Shown: positions 1-9,701 of the stretch, one piece after another
How the letters are laid out: every line of letters starts with the position of its first letter
Position numbering within the stretch: position 1 is the stretch's first letter
NCBI GenBank assembly: GCA_022711665.1
Contig: JAKLEN010000001.1
Coordinates: 621,179 to 685,178, forward strand
Direction: 5' to 3'
Length of the DNA stretch: 64,000 bases
DNA from: Acidobacteriota bacterium
GTDB lineage: Bacteria; Acidobacteriota; Aminicenantia; Aminicenantales; Saccharicenantaceae
Notes under the pieces: generated by a model
The model's input: only the letters and a program-made list of their open reading frames with translations
Database searches by the model: none
What the model was told of the DNA's origin: nothing
Position numbers and translations under genes: made by a program

Positions 1-111
1 CGCGGCACTTGGTACCCCGGACCAATCCTCGACAACACCCAGATCAACGCCGCCCTTCGGGAAGCCGTGGGCCTGCCGCGGCTCGGCCGCCAGGCCCGCC
101 GGGCGGATTGA
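1..111 (+). CDS. C-terminal fragment of an unidentified protein
   Basis: Frame 1 is open from the window edge to a TGA at 109-111 and encodes 36 residues, beginning RGTWYPGPILDNTQ and ending in a basic tail (RQARRAD). The start lies outside the window. I do not recognise the family. It ends 3 nt before the stop codon of the convergent reverse-strand gene, which is the tight packing seen elsewhere in this window. It could be a chance open frame, but the codon use is GC-rich at third positions, as in real genes here. Confidence 0.45.
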   Translation, partial: RGTWYPGPILDNTQINAALREAVGLPRLGRQARRAD

Positions 112-114
112 CGC

Positions 115-3100
115 CTAGCGCAGCTCCTTCAGCCTGATATTCCGGAACTCGACGATCGAGCCGTGCCCCAGGAAGCCGAGGCGGCCGGAGGAGCGCCCGA
201 GGCCGGGATGCGCGTTTCGGTCGATCGTGCCGCCGGCCGAAGCCTGGTCGAGGTCGGCGTCGACGACGATCGAGCCGTTGACGGCGACGGTGACGCGCCG
301 CCCCCTAACCGTGACCTCCTCGGCGTTCCACTCGCCCACGGGACGCAGGAAGCCCCGGCGGGCCGGGACCACGCCGTAGACCGAGCCGTGGTACTGGTAG
401 GGCCGGAGGCCCCAGTAAACGGGGGAGCCGTCCTCGAGGATCTGGAGCTCCAGGCCGGCGTAGGCGGCGTCGCCCTCGAGCGGGGCCCGGACGCCGAGGC
501 CGTTGTTGGCGGCCGGCGTCAGCTTGAACTCGAAACGGAGCGTGAAGTCGGAATATTCCCCGGCCGTGTAGAGGTTGCCGCTGCCGAGGTCGGGATGGAT
601 GACGATCTTGCCGTCCTCGGCGGCATAGCCTTTGGTGTCTCCCGTCCAGCCCTCGAGGTCGCGGCCGTTGAAGAGCGGGACGAAGCCCTCCTCCGCCTCG
701 GCCGGGGCGAGCCCGGGCGACGGCGCGTCGCGGGGGATCTCGCGCAGAAAGACGTTCCGGAAATAGAGCGGATTGCCGTGGGCCTGGAGCTCGATCTGCC
801 CCGCCGGATAGATGGGCTTGTCCCTCTCCCAGTAGTTCTCGAGGACGACGTTGTCGACGATCAGCTTGTCGTTGAGATAGACGCTGACCCGGTCGCCGAT
901 CATGATGATGCGGAACGAGTTCCACTCGCCGGCGGGTCGGTCGGCCCTTTCCGAAGGGGCGCTCTTGCCTTTTTGGTTGTTATAGAGCCCGCCGGAGCCG
1001 ACGGGGTTGGCCGCCGGATCCCAGATCTGGACCTGGGGCGCGCCGCGCAGGTACAGGCCGCTATCGCCGCCCGGCTCGATCCTCCAGTCGACGAGGAGCT
1101 CGAAATCGCCGTAGTCGGACGCGGTGCAGAGGCTCTCTCCCCGGCCGTCGAAGACGAGGGCGCCGTTGGCGATCCTCCAGTGGGCCCGCATCCGCTCGTC
1201 GGCCGCCGCCTGGGCGGCGGCCAGCTCCCCGGCGGTCATCTTGGCCCGGGCTGGGGGATCGGCGACCAGGCCCTTCCAGCCGGCGAGCGTCCGGCCGTCG
1301 AAGAGCGGAGTGAAGCCGCCCTGGCGCAGCCGGGCGAGGATGATCTCGTTCACGCGGGCCTTTTCGGCCGGGTCGGCCGTCCGGGCCTCGACGCGCCGCA
1401 GGACGGAATAGGCTTCGTGCCCCGAGAGCCAGCGCTCCTGCGGCGCCTGTTCGGACGCCAGCTCGAGGAGCCCGGCCGCGGCCGCGTCTCCCAGGGCGGC
1501 ATTCTCGAGACAGGAGGCCAGCAGGCGAAGCGCTTCGGGCTCGCGAACGGCCGCCGCGCCGGCGACGACGGCCTTCTTGTCGGCATCGTCGAACTCCCGG
1601 GCCAGCAGGTCCTGGAAGAGGGCGAGCTTCCGCGGCCCGGCCAGGTTCGACCGCCCGACCAGCCGGACGTAGCCGTCGACGGCCAGCAGGCGATAGCGCT
1701 TGCTCGCGGTCGTCGTGGCGATACGCAGGAGCTCGCCGGCGGCGGCGTAGTCAGGCCATTGGGACAGGGCATAGACGGCCGCGGTCTGCACCTGGGGATC
1801 CGGATCGGCCGTCGCGGTAAGGGCGGCGCTCAGCGCCTTCGCCCCGCCGACGTCCGGCAGGACGCGGAGGATAACCGCCCGGCGCCCGCGGGAAGCGCCG
1901 CTCATGAGGTCGACGAGGGCGGCCCCCCTACGGGCCGGATCGGGGTGGCGAAGAGCCGCCGCGGCGACCGCCTTCTGGAGGTTGACGATGTCGTCGGCGT
2001 CCGCGGCCCGCTCCAGCGCCTCGACGAGGCGGGGGAGGTCCCCTTCGCCGGCCAGCTTGGCCAGGGCCTCCATGGCGGCGGCCCGGGTCGCGGGATCGGC
2101 GTCGCCGGCCAGCTCGAAGACCCGCCCGAACTCGCTTCGCGCCCCCTTTTCCCCCAATAGGCCGATGAGGACGGCCTTGCCGGGGTGGGAGGTCGAATAG
2201 ACCAGGCGGGCGGCCTCGGGGACGACCTCGTCGGCCCGGTACTGAAGAAGGGCCGCCCTCAGGGCCGCGGCTTCCTCTTCATCAGCGGCGGCCAGGAGAG
2301 GGAAGAGATCGGCGGCCGATCCCCGGCGGGCCTTCGGGGCCCCGATGGCCGCGAGCCGGACGCCCTTGTCCGGGTCCCCCAGGCATTGACGCAGGTAGCC
2401 GAGGGCGGCGGCGGGATTGCGGTGCCGGCCCAGCATGGCGACGATCCCGGCCCGGATCGCGGGCGAAGCCTTCCCGGCTTCGGCCATCCAGAGCTCCGCT
2501 TCGGCGCCCGTGCCGCTGGCGGTCAGTTCCAGGGCGGCGGCCCGCAGCGCCGCGAAGGGGCCGTTCACGGCGCGGACGAGGTCGGGAAAGGCCTTATCGC
2601 CGAGGATCGAGACGACCAGCGCCAGCGCGTCCGCGCCGACCTGGCTGTCTTCGGGCCGGCCGTAGGCCGCGAGCACGGCCCGGGCCGCGTCGAGGGCCTC
2701 GGACGTCCGGCCCGACTCCGCCAGGCGGCGGGTGAAGCGAAGATAGAGCCCCGGGGCTTCGGTCCTTTCAAGCCATGAGGCGACGACGGGAACGCCGGCC
2801 AGGGCCGGCCCGGCGGCCGGGTCGCCGATGTCGGCCAGGGCGGAACGGGCGGCGCGGCGGAGAGCTTCGTCGCCCGATCCGGCCAGGGGCAGGAGCTTCT
2901 TGACCGCTTCGCGGCTGCGCATCGCGCCCAGGGCCTCGATGACGGCCGGGCGGGAGCTCCGCGGGGCCTTGTCGATCGCGGCCAGGAGCGTCCGGGTGGC
3001 GTCGGGCCCACCGATCGTCCGCAGGGCGGCCGCGGCCGGCCCGGCCAGGGCTTCGTCGGCCAGATACCGGCCCAGGGGCCGGACCGCCTCGGCCCGGCCG

Positions 3101-3516
3101 GCCAGCTGGACCTGGGAGATGAAGAACGCGGCGGCGTCCCGATCGGAGCATCCGGCGGCCGCGGCCAGGAGCGACCTGACGAAAAGAAGGCGCTCGGGCT
3201 CGGCGCCCGGCCTGGTGACGTATACCGCCAGGCCGTTCACGGCGAAGCGGGCCTTGGCGTCGTTCCCGCCCCCCGGCGGGAGGACGCGGGCGCAGGTTTC
3301 GGCCAGGCCGGCCGGTCCGAGCCCGATCAGGTCCGCGCACAGAGCGTCGCGGGCCGCGCCGTTCTCGGCCGGGAACCGCTCGACGATGGCCGAGACCCGG
3401 GCCTTGAGATCGGCGGCCGCTGGGGCGGCGGCCTGGCCGGAGGCAGCCGATGAAGCCGAGCCGAGGAGGGCCAGCGCGGCGGCCGTGACGATGACGGGGG
3501 CGAAGGGCTTCTTCAT
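115..3516 (-). CDS. Exported HEAT-repeat protein with two C-terminal DUF1080 (3-keto-disaccharide hydrolase) domains
   Basis: This 1133-residue protein starts with a Sec-type signal peptide (MKKPFAPVIVTAAALALLG, then a small-residue-rich stretch). Residues about 60-720 are Ala/Leu-rich HEAT-like helical repeats. Two laminin-G-like DUF1080 domains follow, at about 740-930 (opening PLFDGRTLAGWKG) and about 955-1133 (opening PLFNGRDLEGWTG). DUF1080 proteins are linked to cleavage of 3-keto-glycosides; the HEAT part probably binds protein or glycan. The gene lies 21 nt downstream of a Gfo/Idh oxidoreductase gene on the same strand, so the two are probably co-transcribed: one could oxidise a sugar and the other cleave the keto-sugar. 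Two DUF1080 copies in one chain is unusual. The substrate is unknown. Confidence 0.85.
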   Translation of the reverse strand: MKKPFAPVIVTAAALALLGSASSAASGQAAAPAAADLKARVSAIVERFPAENGAARDALCADLIGLGPAGLAETCARVLPPGGGNDAKARFAVNGLAVYVTRPGAEPERLLFVRSLLAAAAGCSDRDAAAFFISQVQLAGRAEAVRPLGRYLADEALAGPAAAALRTIGGPDATRTLLAAIDKAPRSSRPAVIEALGAMRSREAVKKLLPLAGSGDEALRRAARSALADIGDPAAGPALAGVPVVASWLERTEAPGLYLRFTRRLAESGRTSEALDAARAVLAAYGRPEDSQVGADALALVVSILGDKAFPDLVRAVNGPFAALRAAALELTASGTGAEAELWMAEAGKASPAIRAGIVAMLGRHRNPAAALGYLRQCLGDPDKGVRLAAIGAPKARRGSAADLFPLLAAADEEEAAALRAALLQYRADEVVPEAARLVYSTSHPGKAVLIGLLGEKGARSEFGRVFELAGDADPATRAAAMEALAKLAGEGDLPRLVEALERAADADDIVNLQKAVAAAALRHPDPARRGAALVDLMSGASRGRRAVILRVLPDVGGAKALSAALTATADPDPQVQTAAVYALSQWPDYAAAGELLRIATTTASKRYRLLAVDGYVRLVGRSNLAGPRKLALFQDLLAREFDDADKKAVVAGAAAVREPEALRLLASCLENAALGDAAAAGLLELASEQAPQERWLSGHEAYSVLRRVEARTADPAEKARVNEIILARLRQGGFTPLFDGRTLAGWKGLVADPPARAKMTAGELAAAQAAADERMRAHWRIANGALVFDGRGESLCTASDYGDFELLVDWRIEPGGDSGLYLRGAPQVQIWDPAANPVGSGGLYNNQKGKSAPSERADRPAGEWNSFRIIMIGDRVSVYLNDKLIVDNVVLENYWERDKPIYPAGQIELQAHGNPLYFRNVFLREIPRDAPSPGLAPAEAEEGFVPLFNGRDLEGWTGDTKGYAAEDGKIVIHPDLGSGNLYTAGEYSDFTLRFEFKLTPAANNGLGVRAPLEGDAAYAGLELQILEDGSPVYWGLRPYQYHGSVYGVVPARRGFLRPVGEWNAEEVTVRGRRVTVAVNGSIVVDADLDQASAGGTIDRNAHPGLGRSSGRLGFLGHGSIVEFRNIRLKELR

Positions 3517-3537
3517 GGCGGTCTCCTCAGGCTCTCG

Positions 3538-4809
3538 TTACAAGCGCCACGGCGCCCTCATGGGCTGTCGGGCCAGGCGGTTGGCCGCCTCATCTCCCGG
3601 GAAGGTCTCGGTCGCCGGATCGTATCGGAGCGGCCGGCCCAGCTGGACGGCGATCTTGGCCAGGTTGACGAGGGTGCAGGAGCGATGGGCGTTCGTTTCG
3701 TTGAGGGCGAAAGGGGTCCTCGTCCGCACGGCCTGTGAAAAATCGGTCATCTGGGGCTCGGGGTCGGGCAGGGCGGCCAGGGCGTCCCTGAGCCCGGGGA
3801 TATCGGACTCGAAGCCGCGGTAGAGCCTGCCTTTCGGGCCCTCGAGGAAAGGCGCCGACTTGTCGCGGTTCTCGCCGTCGAGGACGATGAGGCAGCCGTC
3901 GGCGTACTTCATCTCGATCCGGCGCCAGCTGCCGCAGGCGTCCGGATGCTGCTGCGGGCAGTCGGCGGCGATCTCGACCGGGCTTTCGCCGTCCTTGTCC
4001 AGGATGTACTGGACGGGGTCGAGGTAATGCATGCCCATGTCTCCCAGGCCGCCGCCGTCATAGTCCCAGTAGCCGCGGAACGTGCCGTGGACGCGGTGGG
4101 GGTGGTAGGGCTTCCAGGGCGCCGGGCCGAGCCAGAAGTCGTAGTCGAGCTCGGGCGGCGCCGGCTCCGGCCGGGCGTGGGTCAGGCCGCTCCAGTAGAA
4201 CTTCCAGTCGAAGCCGGTCGTGGCGCTGACCGTGGCCTTGATCGGCCAGCCCAGGAGGCCGTTCTGGACGGCCTTCTTGATCGGCTTGACGTCGGTCCCG
4301 AAGCCGTAGAAGCGGTCGGTGAAGCGGAACCAGGTATTGACGCGGAAGATCCGGCCGGCGCGACGGACGGCCTCGACGACCGCCCGGCCCTCGCTGATCG
4401 TCCGGGTCATGGGCTTCTCGCACCAGACGTCCTTGCCCGCCGCGGCCGCGGCCATGGAGATCAGGCCGTGCCAGTGGGGCGGGGTGGCGATGTGGACGAT
4501 GTCGATGTCGGGCCGGGCCAGAACCTCGCGGAAATCGGCGTAGCCGTCGACGCCGGGGCCGGCCAGTTCCAGGGCGGCTTCGAGGTGCTTGCGGTCGACG
4601 TCGCAGACGGCCCGCAGGACCGAGCCCGGATAGACGAGATGGGCCCGGCCCATGCCGCCGACGCCGACGACGGCCTTGGTCAGGGTGTCGCTCGGGGCGA
4701 GATAGCCCTGGCCGCCGAGGACGCGGCGCGGCACGATGGTGAAAGCCGCGGCGGCAGCGGCGCCGGTGCGGAGGAAATCACGGCGGGTGAAGCGGCGGGG
4801 ATGAGGCAT
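3538..4809 (-). CDS. Gfo/Idh/MocA-family oxidoreductase with Tat signal
   Basis: The protein has 423 residues from the chosen ATG. The N-terminus RRFTRRDFLRTGAAAAAAF is a twin-arginine signal, so it is exported folded, probably with its cofactor bound. A Rossmann fold follows (VVGVGGMGRAH), and the conserved EKPMTR motif places the catalytic Lys-Pro. An ATG 24 nt upstream is possible, but the chosen start has an AGAGGA ribosome site 8 nt away and puts the Tat motif at the extreme N-terminus. Family members oxidise sugars or cyclitols with NAD(P), and exported members are common beside DUF1080 genes, as here. A TATAAT box at 4842-4847 on this strand may be its -10 element. Confidence 0.88.
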   Translation of the reverse strand: MPHPRRFTRRDFLRTGAAAAAAFTIVPRRVLGGQGYLAPSDTLTKAVVGVGGMGRAHLVYPGSVLRAVCDVDRKHLEAALELAGPGVDGYADFREVLARPDIDIVHIATPPHWHGLISMAAAAAGKDVWCEKPMTRTISEGRAVVEAVRRAGRIFRVNTWFRFTDRFYGFGTDVKPIKKAVQNGLLGWPIKATVSATTGFDWKFYWSGLTHARPEPAPPELDYDFWLGPAPWKPYHPHRVHGTFRGYWDYDGGGLGDMGMHYLDPVQYILDKDGESPVEIAADCPQQHPDACGSWRRIEMKYADGCLIVLDGENRDKSAPFLEGPKGRLYRGFESDIPGLRDALAALPDPEPQMTDFSQAVRTRTPFALNETNAHRSCTLVNLAKIAVQLGRPLRYDPATETFPGDEAANRLARQPMRAPWRL

Positions 4810-4914
4810 GGCACGATCCTCTCGAAGGGACATTCCCGGCCATTATAACAAAGAACGGGAGCAGGGAACCGATCTCCCTCTTCCGGCCGGCCCCGGGGGG
4901 CGGCCTGACGCCCG

Positions 4915-6804
4915 TCAGAACAGGCCCTTGACCTTGCCCGTCTTCGGGTCGAGATCGACGTCGAAGTAGACCGGCCGCGTCGGCAGGCCGGGCATGGTCC
5001 TCATGTCGCCGCAGAGCGGATAGAGGAAGCCGGCTCCGACGCTGGCCCGGATGTCGCGGACGGGCAGCTTGAAGTTGCGCGGCACGCCCTTCCATTCGGG
5101 GTTGTGGCTCAAGCTCAGATGGGTCTTGGCCATGCAGATGGGCAGCCGGTCGAAGCCCAGCCTGGTATAGAGGGCGACCTTGGCCTCGGCCTCGGGCGCG
5201 TACTCGACGCCGTCGGCGCCGTAGATCTCGGTGGCGATGGTCTCGATCTTCCTCTTGATGTCCCACTCCAGCGGGTAGAGGAAGCGGAAGCTCGAAGGCT
5301 TGTCGCAGGCGGCCATGACCGCCCTGGCCAGGGCCACGGCCCCGGCCCCGCCGTCCGCCCAGTGCGTGGCCGCCACCGCGTCGTCGGCCCCGACGGCCAG
5401 GGCGGCCTTGCGGATGAGCTCGATCTCGGCGTCCGTGTCCGAGGTGAAGCGGTTGACGGCCACGATGACCGGCACGCCGAACCGCAGGGCGTTGCGGATG
5501 TGGGCCGTAAGATTGGCCAGGCCCTTGGCCAGGAGGTCCAGGTTCTCGTCCATGTATTCGGCGGCCAGGGGCTTGCCGGCCACGACCTTGGGCCCGCCGC
5601 CGTGCATCTTCAGGGCCCGGACGGTGGCCACGATGACGACGCAGCTGGGGACGAGGCCGCTGGTCCGGCACTTGATGTCCATGAACTTTTCCATGCCGCA
5701 GTCGGCCCCGAAGCCGGATTCCGTGACGACATAGCCGTTCTTCCCGACCAGGCGCAGGGCGATCTGGTCGGCGATGACGGAGGAGTTGCCATGGGCGATG
5801 TTGGCGAAGGGGCCGGCGTGGACGATGGCCGGCGTGTTCTCGACCGTCTGCATGAGGTTGGGCATGATGGCGTCCTTCATCAGGACGGTCAGGGCCCCGC
5901 CGACGCCGAGGTCGTCGGCGGTGACGGCCTCGCCCGTCCGGCTGGTGCCGATGACGATCCGGCCCAGGCGCTCCCGCATGTCGGCCAGGCCCGTGGTCAG
6001 GGCCAGGATGGCCATGATCTCCGAGGCGACGGAGATGTCGAAGCCGGTCTCGCGGACCAGGCCTTTCTCGTCCGGGCCCAGGCCGATCTTGACGGCCCGG
6101 AGGAAGCGGTCGCTGATGTCGATGACCCGGTTCCAGGTGATGCTGGTCGGGTCGATATCGAGGCGGAACATCCGGCGCTTCTCTTCCTGCGTCAGGTCGG
6201 CCGGGTCCATCTTGCCGATGCCGAGCTTTGCCAGGCGGCGGAGCATGATCGGGGAGAAGCGCCGCTCGCCCTTCTTGCCGGCCGGGCAGAAGGCGTTGAA
6301 CAGCCGCTCGTCGTCCTGCGTCGACTCGTGGAGGATGCGGACGTCGATGGCCGCCGCCAGTAGGTCGTTGGCCGCGGTGACGGCGTGGATGTCGCCGGTC
6401 AGGTGGAGGTTGAAGTCCTCCATGGGCACGATCTGGGCGTAGCCGCCCCCGGCGGCCCCGCCCTTGATGCCGAAGGTCGGCCCCATGCTCGGCTGGCGGA
6501 CGACGGTGACGACCTTCTTGCCGAGATGGGCGCCGAGGGCCTGGCTGACGCCGACGGTGGTCGTCGTCTTGCCCTCGCCGAGCGGCGTCGGCGTGATGGC
6601 CGTCACGTCGACGTAGCGGCCCAGGGGCTGGCCCTCGAGCCGGCCGAGAACGTCCAGGTGGATCTTGGCCTTGTATTTGCCGTAGAGGTCGAGGTCGTCC
6701 TGGCCGAGGCCGAGGTCGGCGGCCACCTGGACGGCCGGCCTGAGCTCGGCGGCCTGGGCGATGTCGATGTCGCTGGGAACGGGGCGGACGATCTTCACGG
6801 ACAT
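4915..6804 (-). CDS. fhs: Formate--tetrahydrofolate ligase
   Basis: This 629-residue cytoplasmic enzyme makes 10-formyl-THF from formate, ATP and THF for one-carbon metabolism. The nucleotide loop [10 protein letters not shown] lies near residue 80, followed by [19 protein letters not shown] and ESGFGADCG, all hallmarks of the family. The length matches bacterial enzymes of 550-630 residues. I chose the ATG at 6804 over the one at 6819 because it has GGAGG 8 nt upstream. It is probably expressed alone, with a promoter just upstream. One-carbon units made here could feed the purD/purE and SHMT-like genes near 41-44 kb. The enzyme also occurs in acetogenic pathways, which cannot be judged from this window. 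Confidence 0.96.
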   Translation of the reverse strand: MSVKIVRPVPSDIDIAQAAELRPAVQVAADLGLGQDDLDLYGKYKAKIHLDVLGRLEGQPLGRYVDVTAITPTPLGEGKTTTTVGVSQALGAHLGKKVVTVVRQPSMGPTFGIKGGAAGGGYAQIVPMEDFNLHLTGDIHAVTAANDLLAAAIDVRILHESTQDDERLFNAFCPAGKKGERRFSPIMLRRLAKLGIGKMDPADLTQEEKRRMFRLDIDPTSITWNRVIDISDRFLRAVKIGLGPDEKGLVRETGFDISVASEIMAILALTTGLADMRERLGRIVIGTSRTGEAVTADDLGVGGALTVLMKDAIMPNLMQTVENTPAIVHAGPFANIAHGNSSVIADQIALRLVGKNGYVVTESGFGADCGMEKFMDIKCRTSGLVPSCVVIVATVRALKMHGGGPKVVAGKPLAAEYMDENLDLLAKGLANLTAHIRNALRFGVPVIVAVNRFTSDTDAEIELIRKAALAVGADDAVAATHWADGGAGAVALARAVMAACDKPSSFRFLYPLEWDIKRKIETIATEIYGADGVEYAPEAEAKVALYTRLGFDRLPICMAKTHLSLSHNPEWKGVPRNFKLPVRDIRASVGAGFLYPLCGDMRTMPGLPTRPVYFDVDLDPKTGKVKGLF

Positions 6805-6845
6805 GGGGCGGGCCTCCATTCTCCGGAAATCCCTGCAGGAGGCCT

Positions 6846-6875
6846 ATCGTAAGTAAAAGGCCATAAGGAAAGCAA
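6846..6875 (-). promoter_or_regulatory. Putative sigma-70 promoter of fhs
   Basis: On the reverse strand TTGCTT (6875-6870) and TACGAT (6851-6846) are separated by 18 nt. This sits about 40 nt upstream of the fhs start in an otherwise GC-rich gap. The match is moderate. Confidence 0.45.
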
Positions 6876-6904
6876 GCCCCTCCCGGCCCCGGCCCGGCCG
6901 GCGC

Positions 6905-8209
6905 CTAGAGACTGATCGAGATCGACCGGCCGCCGTTGCCGAACCGCGGGTTGACGACGTTGCTCCTGGTCGAGCCGAAGGAAAAGCTCAGGCCGACCGA
7001 GAACGAGTAATCAAAGCCGGTAGCCAGCTGTTTCTGCTGAAGGAGGATGTCCTCGTAGGAATAACCCGCGGCCGAGAGCGCGATCTGGTCGCGGATCCGG
7101 CTGTAGCTGCCGTCGAGCTCCAGGCTCAAGCCGCGCCAGATGCGGAACTCCAGCCCGCCTTCGAGCTCGACCCGGTTGAACTTGACGTTGTGAAAGAAGT
7201 GGGACCCCTCGATCTGGAGCGAAACCTTGCCCCAGGGCTGGACCGCCTCGTAAGCGACGCTCAGGGCTTCCTGGAACAGGGTCTCCGACGTCTTGAAGTA
7301 GACCGTCTCCTCGTAGTAGCGGGTCCGGGTCAGGCCGATCCGGTAGAGGATCCGGAGCTGGCGCCTGGTCGATTCCGAATAGGGGAAGACGTCGTACTCG
7401 AGGGCCGGGGCGGCGCTCAGGGACATCTTGAGGTTCGAATAGGTTGAGGCCTCGGCCTCGAGGTAGCCGCCGGCCGACCAGTGCCGGCCCAGGCTCTTGA
7501 CGACCATGCCGGAGGCGCCGCGGCCATGGGTCGAGCTCTCATATGACGTCCCATCGCCCAAGTCGAACCAGCTGCCGCTCCAGTTGCCGTAGACCTGGGT
7601 CCTGATCTTGAGCGCGGGCGTCGTTCGGTTGGCCGAGACCGAGGCGTAGTACGAATGGCTCCGGTACTGCGTCTCCCCCGAGAGGAAGGCGTTGCCGCTG
7701 AGGCTGAAGACCCAGAAATTCCACCGGTCGTTGACCGCGGTCGGCTTGGCCTGGTCGAGGAACTTGATCGACAGGTCCTTGGCCGCGGCCGTCTTGGCCG
7801 CGTAGCGAAGGAGGCCCAGGCGGACCAGGGCGGTCACTCCCTTGCGGACCTCCCCGGGTTTCTCGTCGCGGCCCGGGGCGTAGGTCAGGACGTTATCCTG
7901 TCCCTGGAACTCCCCGAGGCCGGCCACCTCGATCCGCAAACGTCCCTCCGGGGGCGGCCCCAACGGGGCGACGACGACCCGGACGTTGGCCCCGTCCGGC
8001 GAAGGGACGAAGGCGACGAACGGGATCTCGGCCCGGATGGCCTCGATGTCGGCGCCGGGCCAGTCCAGGAAGACCGTCAGCAGGGCCGGCGGCGGCGTCC
8101 CGGCCGGCTTGGAAGCCGGGACCTGGGCGAGCCCGGGAAGGGCCAGGACGAGGACGGCCAGGGCGGCCCGGGCCGCGGCCTTGATCATGCGGGATCGGAT
8201 AGGGTTCAT
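6905..8209 (-). CDS. Putative outer-membrane beta-barrel protein, paralogue of the adjacent gene
   Basis: The 434-residue protein opens with a signal peptide (IKAAARAALAVLVLALPGLA). An N-terminal soluble domain (about 30-130) carries alternating hydrophobic strands, and the rest shows repeated amphipathic strands rich in aromatic residues (WVFSLSGNAFLSGE, SHSYYASVSANRTTP), typical of a transmembrane barrel. It aligns throughout with the next gene (8227-9540), sharing the WVFSLSGN, SANR-TP and VNPRFG blocks. The open frame continues far upstream, but the ATG at 8209 has GGAGAG at good spacing and starts the signal peptide. It follows its paralogue by 17 nt, so they form one operon. The function is unknown; surface assembly or transport is possible. 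Confidence 0.72.
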   Translation of the reverse strand: MNPIRSRMIKAAARAALAVLVLALPGLAQVPASKPAGTPPPALLTVFLDWPGADIEAIRAEIPFVAFVPSPDGANVRVVVAPLGPPPEGRLRIEVAGLGEFQGQDNVLTYAPGRDEKPGEVRKGVTALVRLGLLRYAAKTAAAKDLSIKFLDQAKPTAVNDRWNFWVFSLSGNAFLSGETQYRSHSYYASVSANRTTPALKIRTQVYGNWSGSWFDLGDGTSYESSTHGRGASGMVVKSLGRHWSAGGYLEAEASTYSNLKMSLSAAPALEYDVFPYSESTRRQLRILYRIGLTRTRYYEETVYFKTSETLFQEALSVAYEAVQPWGKVSLQIEGSHFFHNVKFNRVELEGGLEFRIWRGLSLELDGSYSRIRDQIALSAAGYSYEDILLQQKQLATGFDYSFSVGLSFSFGSTRSNVVNPRFGNGGRSISISL

Positions 8210-8226
8210 CGCGTCTCTCCCGGCCG

Positions 8227-9540
8227 CTAGTTCACCTTGATGCTCAGGCCGCCGCCGCCGCTCGAGCCGAAGCGGGGATTGATGACGTTGGTGAAGATCG
8301 AGCCGAACTGGAACTGGAAGCCGATCGCGGCGAAATAGTTGTCGCTCATCGGCAGCTCCCGGAGCCGCAGGAGGAGCTCCTCGTAGGTCGCCTCGCGGCC
8401 GAGGAGCGAAAGCTGGTCGTGGATCCAGGAATAATCGCCGATGACGTAGACGCTGAGGCCCTTGTAGAGGCGCAGGTTGACGATGGCGAAGGTGTCGACC
8501 CTGTATTTGCCGAGATCGTGAAGGTAATTCGAGGCCTCGACGCTGAGGCTGATCGTGCCCAGCTTCTCGCGGAGGTCGAGGGTCAGCGACAGGGACTCCT
8601 GGAAGAGGGTCTCCCGGAGCTTGCCGAAGATCGTCGCTTCGCGATAGCGGACGGGGTTCAGGCTCAGCTTGTAGAGGGCCCGCAGCTGGCGCCGGGACGA
8701 CTGGGAATAGGGGAAGAAGTTGTATTCGACGGCCGGGGCCAGGCTGAACCCGATGTCGATGTTGCTGTAGAGCGAGGACTCGATCTCGACGTACGCGCCG
8801 ACCGACCAGTGCTCGCCCAGGCTCCTGACGAAGAGGCCGGTCAGGTCCTGGCTGGAGGTCTTGCCCGTGACCGGCCCGTCCTCCGTTTCGTAGCGCTGCT
8901 TCGAGGCGTCGACGGACAGCCCCAGCTTCAGCTTCGAGCGCGGCGTCACCCGGTTGGCCGAGAAAGAGCCGTAGATCGAGCGGCTCAGGTAGGTCTCCTC
9001 GCCCGAGAAGTAGCCGTTCCCGGAAAGGCTGAAGACCCAGGAACGCCAGCGGTCGGGGCCGGCCGCGCCGGCCTTGGGCCGGGCGTAGTCGACGGCGATG
9101 CGACCGGCGATCGGCGTCCGGGCGACGAAGCTCATCAGCCCGAGCTTCAGGGCCTTGACCAGACCGCGCCGGATCTCGTCTTCGGTGTCGGTCTTGGAGG
9201 AGAAGCATTTCTGCACGTCCTGGAGATCGCTGCAGTCGTTCTGGCCGATGAAGGTGATCGTATATTCGACGCCCCCGCCCCCGGTGCTCTGGGTGCTGAC
9301 GAGGACGTGGACCTGGGCCTCGAGACGGTCGCGGACGTAATTGACGAAGGTGATCTCGGTCTTGATGAAATCGAGGTCGCAGCTGTCGCAGTCGAGGAAG
9401 ACCTTGACCGCGGCCTTCTTCATCTCGTCGATGCCGGCCTGGCCGGCCGGTCCGGCCTGAACGGGCCGGGCCGCGGCCCGGGCGGGGGCCAGCGCCGCGA
9501 GGCAGGCCAGGAGGACCGCGGCCTGGATCGGCTTGCGCAT
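8227..9540 (-). CDS. Putative outer-membrane beta-barrel protein with Cys-containing periplasmic domain
   Basis: The 437-residue protein has a signal peptide (MRKPIQAAVLLACLAALAPA) and a soluble N-terminal domain containing DCDSCD and further Cys residues (NDCSDLQDVQKCF), which suggests a disulphide-stabilised periplasmic domain. The remaining two-thirds is barrel-like, with alternating strands ending FGSSGGGGLSIKVN. It is a tandem paralogue of the downstream gene, which has lost these cysteines. The ATG at 9540 follows AAGGAG. I recognise no named family; DUF-level similarity to Acidobacteriota outer-membrane proteins is possible but unchecked. Confidence 0.72.
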   Translation of the reverse strand: MRKPIQAAVLLACLAALAPARAAARPVQAGPAGQAGIDEMKKAAVKVFLDCDSCDLDFIKTEITFVNYVRDRLEAQVHVLVSTQSTGGGGVEYTITFIGQNDCSDLQDVQKCFSSKTDTEDEIRRGLVKALKLGLMSFVARTPIAGRIAVDYARPKAGAAGPDRWRSWVFSLSGNGYFSGEETYLSRSIYGSFSANRVTPRSKLKLGLSVDASKQRYETEDGPVTGKTSSQDLTGLFVRSLGEHWSVGAYVEIESSLYSNIDIGFSLAPAVEYNFFPYSQSSRRQLRALYKLSLNPVRYREATIFGKLRETLFQESLSLTLDLREKLGTISLSVEASNYLHDLGKYRVDTFAIVNLRLYKGLSVYVIGDYSWIHDQLSLLGREATYEELLLRLRELPMSDNYFAAIGFQFQFGSIFTNVINPRFGSSGGGGLSIKVN

Positions 9541-9701
9541 GGGCCTTCTCCTTCGCCGGGCCGGGGGGCGCGCCGCGGCGTCCTTGGTTTCAGTGCGGGA
9601 ATGACGCGATTCCCAGACCGGCGGCAGGCCGCCCCCTCCGGAGGAGGCAAACTGCCGGCGTCATGATTATATACGACCGGCCGCCGGGAATGTTTACGGA
9701 G

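Noticed and set aside
163..2160. Long forward open frame opposite the HEAT/DUF1080 gene
   Set aside because: High GC leaves antisense frames open; the sequence is low-complexity Gly/Arg/Asp with no motif, while the reverse gene has a signal peptide and domains.
5104..6363. 419-codon forward frame opposite fhs
   Set aside because: A shadow of a well-recognised gene; no ribosome site and no family features.
8210..9208. N-terminal 333-codon extension of the barrel gene ending at 6905
   Set aside because: It lies antisense-frame over the upstream paralogue, is Arg/Pro-rich, and the signal peptide begins at 8209.
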